Made by a program: the position numbers and the translations under genes | Assembly: GCA_040754425.1 (NCBI GenBank) | Contig: JBFMCR010000014.1 | Location: forward strand, 124,001 to 188,000 | Source: UBA6918 sp040754425 | Lineage (GTDB): Bacteria > Pseudomonadota > Gammaproteobacteria > Burkholderiales > Thiobacillaceae | Reading direction: 5' to 3' | Length of the DNA stretch: 64,000 nt | Part shown: positions 25,609 through 36,009 of the stretch, one piece after another | Layout: each line of letters opens with the position of its first letter | Position numbering within the stretch: position 1 is the first letter of the stretch | The notes under the pieces: model-generated | What the model was told of the DNA's origin: nothing | Database searches by the model: none | Seen by the model: only the letters and a program-made list of their open reading frames with translations

Positions 25609-25758
25609 GGGTTTGGGCCAATCGATTCAGACAGCCGATTCTATCAAAACCGGCATCACGAATCGTTCGGCGGCTACTCGAACAACAAAGGAGTCTGCTT
25701 CATTCACGAGCATACCCCGCTTCGCGCCGGCTTTTCAGCGTCATTTCGCGCGGCATGC

Positions 25759-25947
25759 TCAGCGGACAACTTTTCTGGCCTTGGGACAGGCGGGCTTCTT
25801 CCCGCTTGCACGCACTTCGAGGTAGGTACGCATAGCTTCCCAGGGAATGGTCTTGCCGCTTGCAACAATTTCGGCATAACGGCGATCGGCTTCTTTGTGG
25901 AAATCCATGCGTCGCTTTTCCATTTCAGTATCCAAGGTGGTCAGCAT
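25759..25947 (-). CDS. Small hypothetical protein, antitoxin-like look
   Basis: A 62-residue charged protein (start MLTTLDTEMEKRRMDFHK) with a helical middle ADRRYAEIVASGKTI and PWEAMRTYLEVRASGKK. The W-x-x-x-x-x-Y-L-E-x-R-A pattern is seen in small antitoxin-like proteins, but no toxin gene follows: the next 150 bp hold no plausible RelE/ParE frame. It starts 14 bp after the pepA-like gene. An internal ATG at 25923 is an alternative start. Confidence 0.55.
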   Translation of the reverse strand: MLTTLDTEMEKRRMDFHKEADRRYAEIVASGKTIPWEAMRTYLEVRASGKKPACPKARKVVR

Positions 25948-25960
25948 CGTTTTCGGTAAT

Positions 25961-27421
25961 TTATTTACCCACCGCCTCTATCCAGGCCAAGCCCCAACCC
26001 ACGCCAAAACCAGTAAGGTCGGTCATCACCGCCCCCAACCCGCCCTTGCAGGTGCTGGCCGAGAGGTCCATGTGCACCCAGGGGGTGTCGTCGATGAAGC
26101 GGGAGAGGAAGCGCGTGGCGAGGATGTGGTCGGCGGCGCCTTCCATGGTGCACTGCAGCACGTCGGCCACTTTTGAATCGAGCTGCGGGTCGTAGTCGGC
26201 ATCCATGGGAAAGCGGCAGACGCGCTCGCCGCTTTGCTGCGCGGCCTTCAATGCGGCCTCGGCAACGTTTTCGCGGTTGCTGAAAATGCCGCTGTAGCGG
26301 TCGCCCAAGGCGTAGTGCATGGAGCCGGTGAGCGTGGCGAAGTCGGCGATGACGTCGGGCTTGGCGCGCGCCGCCAGGGTCAGCGTGTCGGCCAGCACCA
26401 TGCGGCCTTCGGCGTCGGTGTGCACGATCTCGATGGTGGTGCCGTTGAGCGAGCGGACGATTTCGTTTTGCCGGTAGGCCTGCGGGCTGATGTGGTTTTC
26501 CGCCAGCGCGACCCAGGCGTCGATCTGCAGCGGCAGCTTCAGTTTCGAGGCCGCGGCCAGGATGCCCAGCACCACGGCGGAGCCGTTCATGTCCTCGTGC
26601 ATGCCGTGCATGTACTTGGCCGGCTTGAGGTTGTGGCCGCCGGTATCGAAGCAGATGCCCTTGCCCACCAGCGCGATCTTCTTGCCCTTGCCCCTTGCAA
26701 CTTGCCCCTTGTAGCTGATGTGAACGATGGCCGCATCCTTCGCCGGCGAACCCTGGGCCACGGCGCAGAAGGCGCCCGCGCCCATTTTCTTCAGCTTGTC
26801 GAAGCCGAACTCTTCGAGCTTCCAGCCGTAGTCCTTGGCCAGTTTGGCGATGCGCTTGCGATAGGCGCCGGGGGTGAGCTGGTTGGGCGGCAGGTTGGTG
26901 AGCGAGCGCGTCAGATAATTGCCTTCGGCCACGGCCAGTTCACGCGCGTAGCCGCCCTTGGCGGCAACGCCATATACCGTGAGCTTTTGCAGGGCGCCGG
27001 GCAGCTTGCCGCTTTTTTGCGTGGGCAAGGGGCGTGCATTCACCGCTGCGCAATAGACCGCATCGCGTGCCGCCGTTTGCTTGAAGGCCTCGGCGCCGTA
27101 CAGCGCAAGCTGCAGCTCGGCGGGATGTTCGCCCAGCAGCGGCGCAAGCGCCAAGCGCAATTGGGCATGGCGCGAGAAGGTGTCGGCATTCGCATCCAAC
27201 ATGGCATACACGCGCAGGCCGGCGCCGGTTTCGATGGCAAGCGGCGTCTTCGCCAGTTCTTCCGCTTTCATGTCCTTGCGCTTGAGCGCGGCAGCCAGCA
27301 ATTCCTTGCCCGGAATGTCGGCCAGGGTTTTGCTTTTCGGCATGAGCACCAGCGCATGGCTCGCGCCATCCAGGGTTTTCAAACTCGCTTCGGATTTCTT
27401 TTCAATGATCTGCACAGGCAT
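25961..27421 (-). CDS. Leucyl aminopeptidase family protein (M17)
   Basis: A 486-residue cytoplasmic dimetal peptidase removing N-terminal residues. The M17 active site is present: GKGICFDTGGHNLKP (metal Lys/Asp), MHEDMNGSA and HTDAEGRMVLADTL. Typical PepA has NTDAEGR; the His variant belongs to a separate PepA-like branch. The ATG at 27421 (MPVQIIEKKSEAS) is preferred over a TTG at 27460. It diverges from the pyruvate dehydrogenase operon with a shared 113-bp control region. Confidence 0.9.
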   Translation of the reverse strand: MPVQIIEKKSEASLKTLDGASHALVLMPKSKTLADIPGKELLAAALKRKDMKAEELAKTPLAIETGAGLRVYAMLDANADTFSRHAQLRLALAPLLGEHPAELQLALYGAEAFKQTAARDAVYCAAVNARPLPTQKSGKLPGALQKLTVYGVAAKGGYARELAVAEGNYLTRSLTNLPPNQLTPGAYRKRIAKLAKDYGWKLEEFGFDKLKKMGAGAFCAVAQGSPAKDAAIVHISYKGQVARGKGKKIALVGKGICFDTGGHNLKPAKYMHGMHEDMNGSAVVLGILAAASKLKLPLQIDAWVALAENHISPQAYRQNEIVRSLNGTTIEIVHTDAEGRMVLADTLTLAARAKPDVIADFATLTGSMHYALGDRYSGIFSNRENVAEAALKAAQQSGERVCRFPMDADYDPQLDSKVADVLQCTMEGAADHILATRFLSRFIDDTPWVHMDLSASTCKGGLGAVMTDLTGFGVGWGLAWIEAVGK

Positions 27422-27534
27422 GGCGGCTTTCGGGGAGGATTCGCAAAATTGAATGGACAAGGGTTTTACGGGATAATAGCGCGATTTTTCACACGCTTAT
27501 CTCACCCTTCCCACAGATATATAAAGGGTCATCA

Positions 27535-28536
27535 ATGAAACTGGAAGACAAGAAGCGCGTGCTCAGGGAGATGGTGATTCACCGCCGTTTCGAGGAGCGC
27601 TGCTACCAAGCCTACATCGAGCGCAAGATCGGCGGCTTTCTGCACCTCTACCCTGGCCAGGAAGCCTGCTGCAACGGCGTGATGGAAGCCGCCCGTCCCG
27701 GCTACGACTACGTCATCACCGGCTACCGCGACCACGTGCATGCCATGAAGTGCGGCGCCGATCCCAAGGAAGTCATGGCCGAGCTGTACGGCAAGGAAAC
27801 CGGCTCTTCCAAGGGCCGCGGCGGTTCCATGCACATCTTCGACGTGAAGCACCGCTTCATGGGCGGCTATGCGCTGGTCGGCGGCCCCTTTCCGCTCGCT
27901 GCCGGCATCGCCAAGGGCATCCAGATGAAGGGCGGCGACGAAATCTGCATCTGCTTCCTGGGAGATGCCGCCAATAATCAGGGAACGTTCCACGAGACCA
28001 TGAACATGGCCGCGCTGTACAAGCTGCCGGTGCTGTTCGTGTGCGAGAACAACCTCTACGGCATCGGCACCGCGATCGAGCGTTCGACCGCCGTGGTACA
28101 CCAGCATAAAAGGGTGTGCGGCTACGATATGGAAGCCGCCGAGGCCGACGGCCAGGACATCGAAAAGGTCTACGAGGCCGCCAAGGTCGCCGTCAACCAC
28201 GTGCGCTCCGGCAAGGGCCCCTACTTCCTGGAACTTTTGACCTACCGCTACCGCGGCCACTCCATGTCCGACTCGCGCGGCTACCGTTCGCGCGAGGAAG
28301 AGGAAATGTGGAAACAGCGCGACCCCATCTTCATCCTGCGCGACCGCCTCATCGCCGAGAAGTCCATGACCATGGCCGACTACGAAGCAATGGAAAAGGA
28401 AGTCGAACACTACATCGAGAACGAAGTCATCAGGTTCGCGGAAGAATCGCCCGAGCCCAGGGTGGAAGAACTCGAAAAATACGTGCTTGCGGAGCGCGAA
28501 AGCCAGATGCCCTGGATCACGGGCAAGGCCGCCTGA
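27535..28536 (+). CDS. pdhA: Pyruvate dehydrogenase E1 component, alpha subunit
   Basis: Thiamine-diphosphate enzyme that decarboxylates pyruvate and passes the acyl group to E2, with the beta subunit encoded next. The 333-residue product carries the ThDP motif GDAANNQGTFHETMN...ENNLYG and the regulatory-loop equivalent YRYRGHSMSDSRGYRSREE. The two-gene alpha/beta E1 is the Gram-positive/organelle and acetoin-type arrangement rather than the single-chain AceE. The motif set fits pyruvate best, but acetoin cannot be excluded. TATATAAAGGG precedes the start. Confidence 0.9.
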   Translation: MKLEDKKRVLREMVIHRRFEERCYQAYIERKIGGFLHLYPGQEACCNGVMEAARPGYDYVITGYRDHVHAMKCGADPKEVMAELYGKETGSSKGRGGSMHIFDVKHRFMGGYALVGGPFPLAAGIAKGIQMKGGDEICICFLGDAANNQGTFHETMNMAALYKLPVLFVCENNLYGIGTAIERSTAVVHQHKRVCGYDMEAAEADGQDIEKVYEAAKVAVNHVRSGKGPYFLELLTYRYRGHSMSDSRGYRSREEEEMWKQRDPIFILRDRLIAEKSMTMADYEAMEKEVEHYIENEVIRFAEESPEPRVEELEKYVLAERESQMPWITGKAA

Positions 28537-28547
28537 GGAGAATCGAA

Positions 28548-29531
28548 ATGGCAGAAATGATGTATTGGGAAGCCATCCGGCGCGCCCACGATGAAGAAAT
28601 GGCCCGCGATCCCCTGGTGATCTGCATGGGTGAAGACATCGGCGTGGCCGGCGGCACCTACAAGGCCACCAAGGGCCTGTACGAAAAATACGGTCCACTG
28701 CGCGTGATCGACACCCCCATTTCCGAAAACAGCTACACCGGGCTGGGCATCGGCGCCTCCTTCCTTGGCGTGCGGCCCATCATCGAGATCATGTCGGTGA
28801 ACTTCGCCTGGCTGGCCATGGACCAGATGTTCAACTCCGCGGCCAAGGTGCGCTACATGTCGGGCGGCCAGTTGACCGCGCCGGTAGTGTTCCGCGCCGC
28901 CGGCGGCGCCGCGCACCAGTTGGGCGCGCAGCATTCCGCGCGCATGGAAAAGGTGTTCATGGGCATCGCCGGCCTGCGCGTGGTGACGCCGTCCAACCCC
29001 AAGCAGGCCTACGGCCTCTTGAAGTCCGCGGTGCGCTGCGACGATCCCGTTTACATCAACGAACACGAGCTGATGTACAACATGAAGGGCGACGTGCCCG
29101 ACGGCGAATACTTCCATCCGCTGGAAGGCTCCGAAGTCACCCGTTCCGGCACCGACGTCACCCTGTTCGGCTACAACATCTCCGTGCACTGGAACCTCAA
29201 GGCCGCGGAGATCCTCGACAAGCAGTACGGCATCTCCGCCGAAGTAGTGGACCTGTATGCGCTGTCGCCGCTGGACCGCGAAGGCATCAGAAAATCCGTA
29301 TCCAAAACCCACCGCGCCGTGGTTGTGGGCGAGGAAGAAGCCCCGGTGGGCGTGTGTTCCGAGGTGATCAGCATCATCAACGAGGAATGCTTCTTCGAAC
29401 TCGACGCCGCCCCGGTGCGTGTCAATTCCGCGCACGTTCCGCAGCCCTACAACCACACGCTGGAAAAGGCCGCGATTCCGAATGCGGAAGATGTCGTGGC
29501 GGCGGTGCTGAAACTGTTCGGCAAAGCTTGA
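28548..29531 (+). CDS. pdhB: Pyruvate dehydrogenase E1 component, beta subunit
   Basis: A 327-residue partner of the alpha subunit, with the transketolase pyrimidine-binding domain (MGEDIGVAGGTYKATKGL, DTPISENSYTGLGIGAS) and a C-terminal transketolase domain (SAEVVDLYALSPLDREGI). The ATG follows pdhA by 11 bp with GAGGAG as ribosome-binding site. A 100-bp GGGGAAGGG/CCCTTCCCC palindrome separates it from the E2-E3 gene. Confidence 0.93.
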   Translation: MAEMMYWEAIRRAHDEEMARDPLVICMGEDIGVAGGTYKATKGLYEKYGPLRVIDTPISENSYTGLGIGASFLGVRPIIEIMSVNFAWLAMDQMFNSAAKVRYMSGGQLTAPVVFRAAGGAAHQLGAQHSARMEKVFMGIAGLRVVTPSNPKQAYGLLKSAVRCDDPVYINEHELMYNMKGDVPDGEYFHPLEGSEVTRSGTDVTLFGYNISVHWNLKAAEILDKQYGISAEVVDLYALSPLDREGIRKSVSKTHRAVVVGEEEAPVGVCSEVISIINEECFFELDAAPVRVNSAHVPQPYNHTLEKAAIPNAEDVVAAVLKLFGKA

Positions 29532-29537
29532 GTGCTG

Positions 29538-29638
29538 TGAAGGGAGAAGGGGGAAGGGAGATGCCCACCCCACGCCTGCGGCGTGACCCTCCCTGCCGGG
29601 AGGGTTTTACCCTTCCCCCTTCGCCCTTCCCCCTTCAC
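29538..29638. repeat. Purine/pyrimidine palindrome between pdhB and the E2-E3 gene
   Basis: Left arm GTGAAGGGAGAAGGGGGAAG; the right arm is its imperfect reverse complement ending CCCTTCCCCTTCAC. The loop contains a smaller hairpin (CCCTCCCTGCCGGGAGGG). It ends 12 bp before the next start codon and resembles the CCCTCTCCC repeats in composition. Confidence 0.7.
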
Positions 29639-29650
29639 TAGGAATTAAGA

Positions 29651-32644
29651 ATGTCCCAACACTATGCAATAACAATGCCCCAGCTCTCGGACACCATGAC
29701 CGAGGGCGTGGTGGTCACCTGGGAAAAGCAGCCGGGCGACCGCGTCGAGCGCGGCGACATCGTGGCCACGGTGGAAACCGACAAGGCCATCATGGATGTG
29801 GAAGTGTTCAAGGCCGGCTATCTGGCCGGGCCGCTCGCCGAAGTCGGCAGCACCATCCCGGTCGGCGGCGCGCTGGGCTACATTACCGACACGCCGGGGG
29901 ACATGGCGATTGCCGCAGGCGAAGTGGTGGAAGAGCAGGCCCAGACCGAAATGATCCCGCACCACGCGGGCACGCCCATCGTCATGCCCCAGCTTTCCGA
30001 CACCATGACCGAAGGCGTGATGGTGAGCTGGGAGAAGCAGCCTGGCGACGCGGTCAAGCGCGGCGACATCGTGGCGACGGTGGAAACCGACAAGGCCATC
30101 ATGGACGTGGAAGTGTTCCAGGAAGGCTTCCTCTCCGGCCCCATCGCCGACGTCGGCTCGGTGATCGAAGTCGGCCATCCCATGGGTTTCATCGTCAGCG
30201 ACGCATCCAAGGTCAACACCACCGGCGTCACCATGGGCGCCGACCACAAGGTCAAGGAAACCCACTCCATGAAGGCCGGCGAGGCCAAGCCTGCCGCGCC
30301 CAAGGCCGCGCCGGCCAAGTCCAACGTGCCGGTGACCGCACCCAGTGCCGCCTCGGTCAAGGTCGCGCCCGCCGCGCGCCCCGCCGGCCGCCAGGCCAGC
30401 CCCTATGCGCGCAAGCTCGCCGCACAAAGCGGCGTCGATCTGACCAAGCTCGCGGGCAGCGGCCCTGCCGGCGTGATCATCGCCGCCGACGTGGCGCGCG
30501 CGCGCCCGTCGATGAAGGAAGTCGCGCACAGCCTGCCGCAGGTGGACGTGCCGGGCGAAGGCCGCCCCATGACCTCGATGGAAAAGGCGGTGAGCCACGC
30601 CATGACGGCCTCGCTCACGCTGCCGACCTTCAACGCCACCATGAACATCGACATGGGCAAGCTGGTCACGGCCGCCAAGGTCAGGGGCGTGTCTGTGACG
30701 GTGGCCATCGCCAAGGCCTGCTCGGTGGCGATGCGGAACCACCCGCGTATGAACTGGGCCTACCAGCCGGTGGACAAGCTGGTCGAACGCGCGGAACACA
30801 ACTTCGGCGTCGCGGTGAAGTCCGACGACGGCGGCCTCGTCGTGCCGATCCTGCACGGCGTCGAATCCAGGGGCCTGGAAAGCCTGCAGGAAAGCTGGAA
30901 CGACCTCGTGCCCCGCGCGCGCGCGCGCAAGCTCACGCCGGCCGAGTTCGCCAACCCCAGCTTCACCATCTCCAACATGGGCATGTTCGGGATCACGCAT
31001 TTCACCGCCATCCCCACGCCCGGCATCTCCGCCATCCTGGCCATTGCCGCGAGCGGCCCGCTGGGCACGCCCTTCACCATCACCGCCGACCACCGCGTAC
31101 TGAACGGTGCGGACGTCGCCGGTTATCTGGTCGACCTGAAGAACGCCATCGAGAATCCCGAGTCCTGGATCGGTCAGGGATCAGTCGCGGCCATTGCTGC
31201 CGCTCCTGCATTCACCATTCCAGAAGGAAATTGGGACTATCCGGTGGTCGTCATCGGCGGCGGCCCCGGCGGCGAGGACTGCGCGCGCGATCTCGCCGAC
31301 CACGGCATCAAGGTCGCCATGGTGCACAACGAGCCCTTCCCCGGCGGCGAATGCCTGTGGCGCGGCTGCATCCCGTCCAAGGCCTGGCGCGCCGCCGCCG
31401 ACGTCATCCGCAACCGCGCGCACGATGCGGAAATGGGTGTTTTTGGCACCGAAGGCCCCAGGCTGGACTGGGCGCAGGTCGAGAAGCACCGCCGCTGGGT
31501 GCAGCAGGCGCGCGGCGAGATGGCGCTCAAGGCCGACAAGGGCATGAAGATCAACGTCATCGAGGGCTTCGGCGAATTCGTCGATGCGCACACGCTGAAG
31601 GTGACCGCCCCCGACGGCGCGGTCAGCACCCTCACCTTCGGCGCCGCCGTGATCGCCACCGGCGCGCCCGCCTTCGTGCCACCGATTCCCGGCGCGCGCG
31701 AAAATCTCGCCACCGGCGGCGTGGTCACTTCCGACACCATCTGGAATCTGGCCGAACCGCCGAAGAAAATGGCCATCATAGGCGGCGGCGTGATCGGCGT
31801 GGAAATGGCGCAGATCTTCCGCGACTTCGGCTGCGAGGTCCTCATGCTGGAGCGCCACGCGCGCATCCTCGCCGAAGTCGAGCAGGAAATCGCCAAGACC
31901 CTGATCGGCCTTTTGGAAAAGGAAATCAGCGTCGTCACCGGCGCCGAAATCATCGGCATTTCCGGCAAACCCGGCAACATGAGCGTGGCCTACAAAAACG
32001 GCGCCGGCGAAGCGGCCGAGTTCAAGTGCGACGTGGTGCTGATGGCCACCGGCAAGCGCCCGGATACGGCCAAGCTCAACCTCGACAAGGTCGGCGTGGA
32101 ACTCGACGGTGCGGCGATCAAGGTCAACGCCCGCTGCCAGACTTCGCAGCCGCACATCTATGCGGTGGGCGACGTCATCGGCGGCTACATGCTGGCGCAT
32201 ACCGCGGCGACGCAGGGCCGCGTGGCCGCGGACAACCTGCTCGGCCATGCGGCAACGTATGACCAGGACAAGGACTGCGCCGTCACCTTCTCGCGCCCGC
32301 AGGCCGGTTTCGTCGGCCTGTCTGTCGCCCAGGCCAAGGCCCGCGGCATCGATGCCATCGAGGCCAAGATGCCCATGAACATAGACGCCAAGGCCATGAT
32401 CACCGGCGAGACCGACGGCATGATCAAGCTGGTGGCGGACAAGGCCACGCAGAAGATCATCGGCGTGCACTTCCTCGCCGACCATACCGACACCCTGATC
32501 GGCACCGGCGTGATGATGGTGGCGGGCGAAATGACGCTCACCCAGGTCGCCCGCGCCATCTTCCCGCATCCGACCCAGACCGAGCTGTTCGGCGAACTGG
32601 CGCGGCGCCTGCTGGCGCGCATGCGCCGCACCGCCAAGGCCTGA
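29651..32644 (+). CDS. Fused dihydrolipoamide acetyltransferase (E2) and dehydrogenase (E3)
   Basis: A 997-residue protein joining two pyruvate dehydrogenase subunits. In order: lipoyl domain 1 (lipoyl Lys45 in VETDKAIMDVEV); lipoyl domain 2 (Lys148 in the identical motif); Ala/Pro linker; peripheral subunit-binding domain (about 250-285, SPYARKLAAQSGVDLTKL); acyltransferase domain (about 300-510) with His481 in DHRVLNGAD, where Asn485 replaces the usual Asp of DHRxxDG; then, without a break, a flavin disulfide reductase from about 528 (VVVIGGGPGG) with redox Cys568/Cys573 in GGECLWRGCIPSK and the C-terminal dimerisation motif HPTQTELF. One polypeptide therefore supplies both E2 core and E3. 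Confidence 0.95.
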   Translation: MSQHYAITMPQLSDTMTEGVVVTWEKQPGDRVERGDIVATVETDKAIMDVEVFKAGYLAGPLAEVGSTIPVGGALGYITDTPGDMAIAAGEVVEEQAQTEMIPHHAGTPIVMPQLSDTMTEGVMVSWEKQPGDAVKRGDIVATVETDKAIMDVEVFQEGFLSGPIADVGSVIEVGHPMGFIVSDASKVNTTGVTMGADHKVKETHSMKAGEAKPAAPKAAPAKSNVPVTAPSAASVKVAPAARPAGRQASPYARKLAAQSGVDLTKLAGSGPAGVIIAADVARARPSMKEVAHSLPQVDVPGEGRPMTSMEKAVSHAMTASLTLPTFNATMNIDMGKLVTAAKVRGVSVTVAIAKACSVAMRNHPRMNWAYQPVDKLVERAEHNFGVAVKSDDGGLVVPILHGVESRGLESLQESWNDLVPRARARKLTPAEFANPSFTISNMGMFGITHFTAIPTPGISAILAIAASGPLGTPFTITADHRVLNGADVAGYLVDLKNAIENPESWIGQGSVAAIAAAPAFTIPEGNWDYPVVVIGGGPGGEDCARDLADHGIKVAMVHNEPFPGGECLWRGCIPSKAWRAAADVIRNRAHDAEMGVFGTEGPRLDWAQVEKHRRWVQQARGEMALKADKGMKINVIEGFGEFVDAHTLKVTAPDGAVSTLTFGAAVIATGAPAFVPPIPGARENLATGGVVTSDTIWNLAEPPKKMAIIGGGVIGVEMAQIFRDFGCEVLMLERHARILAEVEQEIAKTLIGLLEKEISVVTGAEIIGISGKPGNMSVAYKNGAGEAAEFKCDVVLMATGKRPDTAKLNLDKVGVELDGAAIKVNARCQTSQPHIYAVGDVIGGYMLAHTAATQGRVAADNLLGHAATYDQDKDCAVTFSRPQAGFVGLSVAQAKARGIDAIEAKMPMNIDAKAMITGETDGMIKLVADKATQKIIGVHFLADHTDTLIGTGVMMVAGEMTLTQVARAIFPHPTQTELFGELARRLLARMRRTAKA

Positions 32645-32660
32645 GGGGCGGGTACGCAGC

Positions 32661-33362
32661 ATGGCCGAATCAGGGCAGGCCGACATCAACAAGGTATTGG
32701 CCGCACTGAAAGGCCTGCACCGCGCCTTTCCCATCGAACAGCGCCTGAAGACCCAGGCCTGCGACAGCACGCGCGAGACCTATCTCGCCGTGCTGACCCG
32801 CTGGGTGCAGACGGCCTCCGCCCCCTCTCCCGCCGGCTTCGATGCCGAAGCGCTGGACGAGCTGCTGGCGCTGGATGCGCTCTATCTCACCGAGGATGAA
32901 CAGGCCATCGGCGCCACGCCTTTCAGCCCGGTCGAAACCGACATCAAAGTCAATTTCCCGCACGAGACCCTGTACGCCCTGTCCGCGCTGGACGCCCTGG
33001 CACTGCCCCGCCTGCTCGGCAGCGCAGGCGTGATCGAAACCCGCTGCCCGCTCTCGGGGCAGCCTATCCGGCTGCAGATCGACGCCCAGGGCAACCCGCT
33101 GCCGGACGATATCTACATGTCTGTCATGGTTTTCATGAAGACCAGCGACCACATCCGGCATTACTCGCTCGACCTCGCGCCCGGCATCCGCTTCGTCCAC
33201 CCTTCGCTGAGCGGGCGTTTTGCCCAGACGCTCGGCATGGCCGAGGCGGCCGCGGTGTCACACGCCTTCTATGCTTTTCAGCGTAAAATGCTGGCAGGAA
33301 GTTTCCAGGCGCACATCGCCGACCACCGCGTGCAGGCCCCGAAGCTTGCACCGAAACAATAA
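32661..33362 (+). CDS. MerB-like (alkylmercury lyase family) protein
   Basis: A 233-residue protein with a helical N-terminal half and a segment LYALSALDALALPRLLG followed by RCPLSGQPIRLQI. This matches the core of the alkylmercury lyase fold, with one conserved Cys. True MerB uses two Cys and an Asp to break C-Hg bonds. Here the second Cys is absent: the corresponding region reads SVMVFMKTSDHIRHYSLDL. No mer genes are nearby. It starts 16 bp after the E2-E3 gene, so it is probably co-transcribed with pyruvate dehydrogenase. A role in thiol, lipoyl or metal handling is only a guess. Confidence 0.65.
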   Translation: MAESGQADINKVLAALKGLHRAFPIEQRLKTQACDSTRETYLAVLTRWVQTASAPSPAGFDAEALDELLALDALYLTEDEQAIGATPFSPVETDIKVNFPHETLYALSALDALALPRLLGSAGVIETRCPLSGQPIRLQIDAQGNPLPDDIYMSVMVFMKTSDHIRHYSLDLAPGIRFVHPSLSGRFAQTLGMAEAAAVSHAFYAFQRKMLAGSFQAHIADHRVQAPKLAPKQ

Positions 33363-33387
33363 CGAGCCGACAAACAGAGACGACACA

Positions 33388-34275
33388 GTGGCGGAACATC
33401 CCGCAGACAGCGCGCTCGCGCAACTCGAACACACTCTGGAATCCCACCAGCAGTGGGGGGAGCGCATTGTCGCCGGCATACTCTCCAATGAACCTCCGCA
33501 CGAAGACGATCTCGTTCCCGGCGCGCACATGCTGTGCGATTTCGGCAAGTGGTACTACAGCCAGACCCACTCGACGGTGCTGACCGAACAGCCTCTCTTC
33601 AAGAGCCTGGAAGAAAGGCATCGCGCTCTGCACGATGCCGCGCGCGGCCTGTTGATGGCGCCGGCAGGACTGCAGAAGGCCGAGGCCTATCACGCGTTTT
33701 CAAAAGCCGCGAACGATCTGGCCCAGCATCTGCGCAACCTGATCCAGGCGCTGCTGACCAGCGAACTGACCACCGATGCCCTGACCGGCGTGCCCAACCG
33801 CCGGCAGATGGACGAGCAACTGGAAGAAGCCATTCATGCCGCCACCGCCGTGGAAGGCGATCCTGCCTGCCTGGCCCTGGCCGACCTCGATCATTTCAAG
33901 CGCATCAATGACACCTACGGCCACGCGGTCGGCGACGAAGTGCTGAAAGCCTTCAGCCAGCTGCTCATCACCAGCATGCGCGACACCGACCGCATCTACC
34001 GCTACGGCGGCGAGGAATTCCTGATCTTCATGAACGGCGTCAGCCTCGAGCGCGCAGAAAGCATCCTTGACCGCCTGCGCGAGAAAATTTCGCGCTATCC
34101 GCTCAACATCGAAGGCATGAAGGAGCCTTTGAACATCACCGTCTCCTTCGGCATCGCCGAGGTCGTTGAAAACGAAGCGCTGCGCAGCCTGATCCGGCGC
34201 GCGGACGAGGCCCTGTACCAGGCGAAAAACGGCGGCCGCAACCGCGTCTGCACCGCGCACAGACTCGCAGCCTAG
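33388..34275 (+). CDS. Zinc-sensing diguanylate cyclase (CZB-GGDEF, DgcZ-like)
   Basis: A cytoplasmic 295-residue enzyme making cyclic di-GMP. The N-terminal domain (about 10-100) fits the chemoreceptor zinc-binding (CZB) pattern: His20 (ESHQQW), Cys50 (MLCDFGKW), His78 and His82 (ERHRALHD) are placed almost as the zinc ligands of E. coli DgcZ. The GGDEF domain (about 128-295) has an intact active site GGEEF and an inhibitory RxxD (RDTD) five residues before it. The start is a GTG at 33388, since longer frames upstream belong to the MerB-like gene. The next gene, prfC, begins 69 bp later. Confidence 0.87.
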   Translation: MAEHPADSALAQLEHTLESHQQWGERIVAGILSNEPPHEDDLVPGAHMLCDFGKWYYSQTHSTVLTEQPLFKSLEERHRALHDAARGLLMAPAGLQKAEAYHAFSKAANDLAQHLRNLIQALLTSELTTDALTGVPNRRQMDEQLEEAIHAATAVEGDPACLALADLDHFKRINDTYGHAVGDEVLKAFSQLLITSMRDTDRIYRYGGEEFLIFMNGVSLERAESILDRLREKISRYPLNIEGMKEPLNITVSFGIAEVVENEALRSLIRRADEALYQAKNGGRNRVCTAHRLAA

Positions 34276-34344
34276 CCCATTCATCTCAATCTGACGCCTG
34301 CGCTCGGGTAAAATGGCGGGTTTGGCACAGTTGCAACACCCCCC

Positions 34345-35919
<1,575 letters not shown>

Positions 35920-35922
35920 TTC

Positions 35923-36002
35923 ACAGGGAGGTATGGGAGGATAAGGGAGTAAGCCGACAAATCTCGATAATATTCCTCCATTACCTCCCCTACCTCCCTG
36001 TT
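35923..36002. repeat. Intergenic palindrome, type A copy 3
   Basis: Left arm ACAGGGAGGTATGGGAGGAT; right arm ends CTACCTCCCTGTT. It fills the prfC-pyrD gap and stops 7 bp before the pyrD ATG. pyrD therefore has no independent Shine-Dalgarno sequence outside the element; its upstream sequence is the pyrimidine-rich arm. Confidence 0.83.
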
Positions 36003-36009
36003 AATAAAA

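Noticed and set aside
25614..25947. Toxin-antitoxin pair
   Set aside because: The 62-residue product has an antitoxin-like look, but the following 150 bp contain only frames of under 30 codons with no toxin similarity.
32661..33362. Mercury resistance locus
   Set aside because: The MerB-like gene lacks the second catalytic Cys, and there is no merA, merT, merP or merR nearby.
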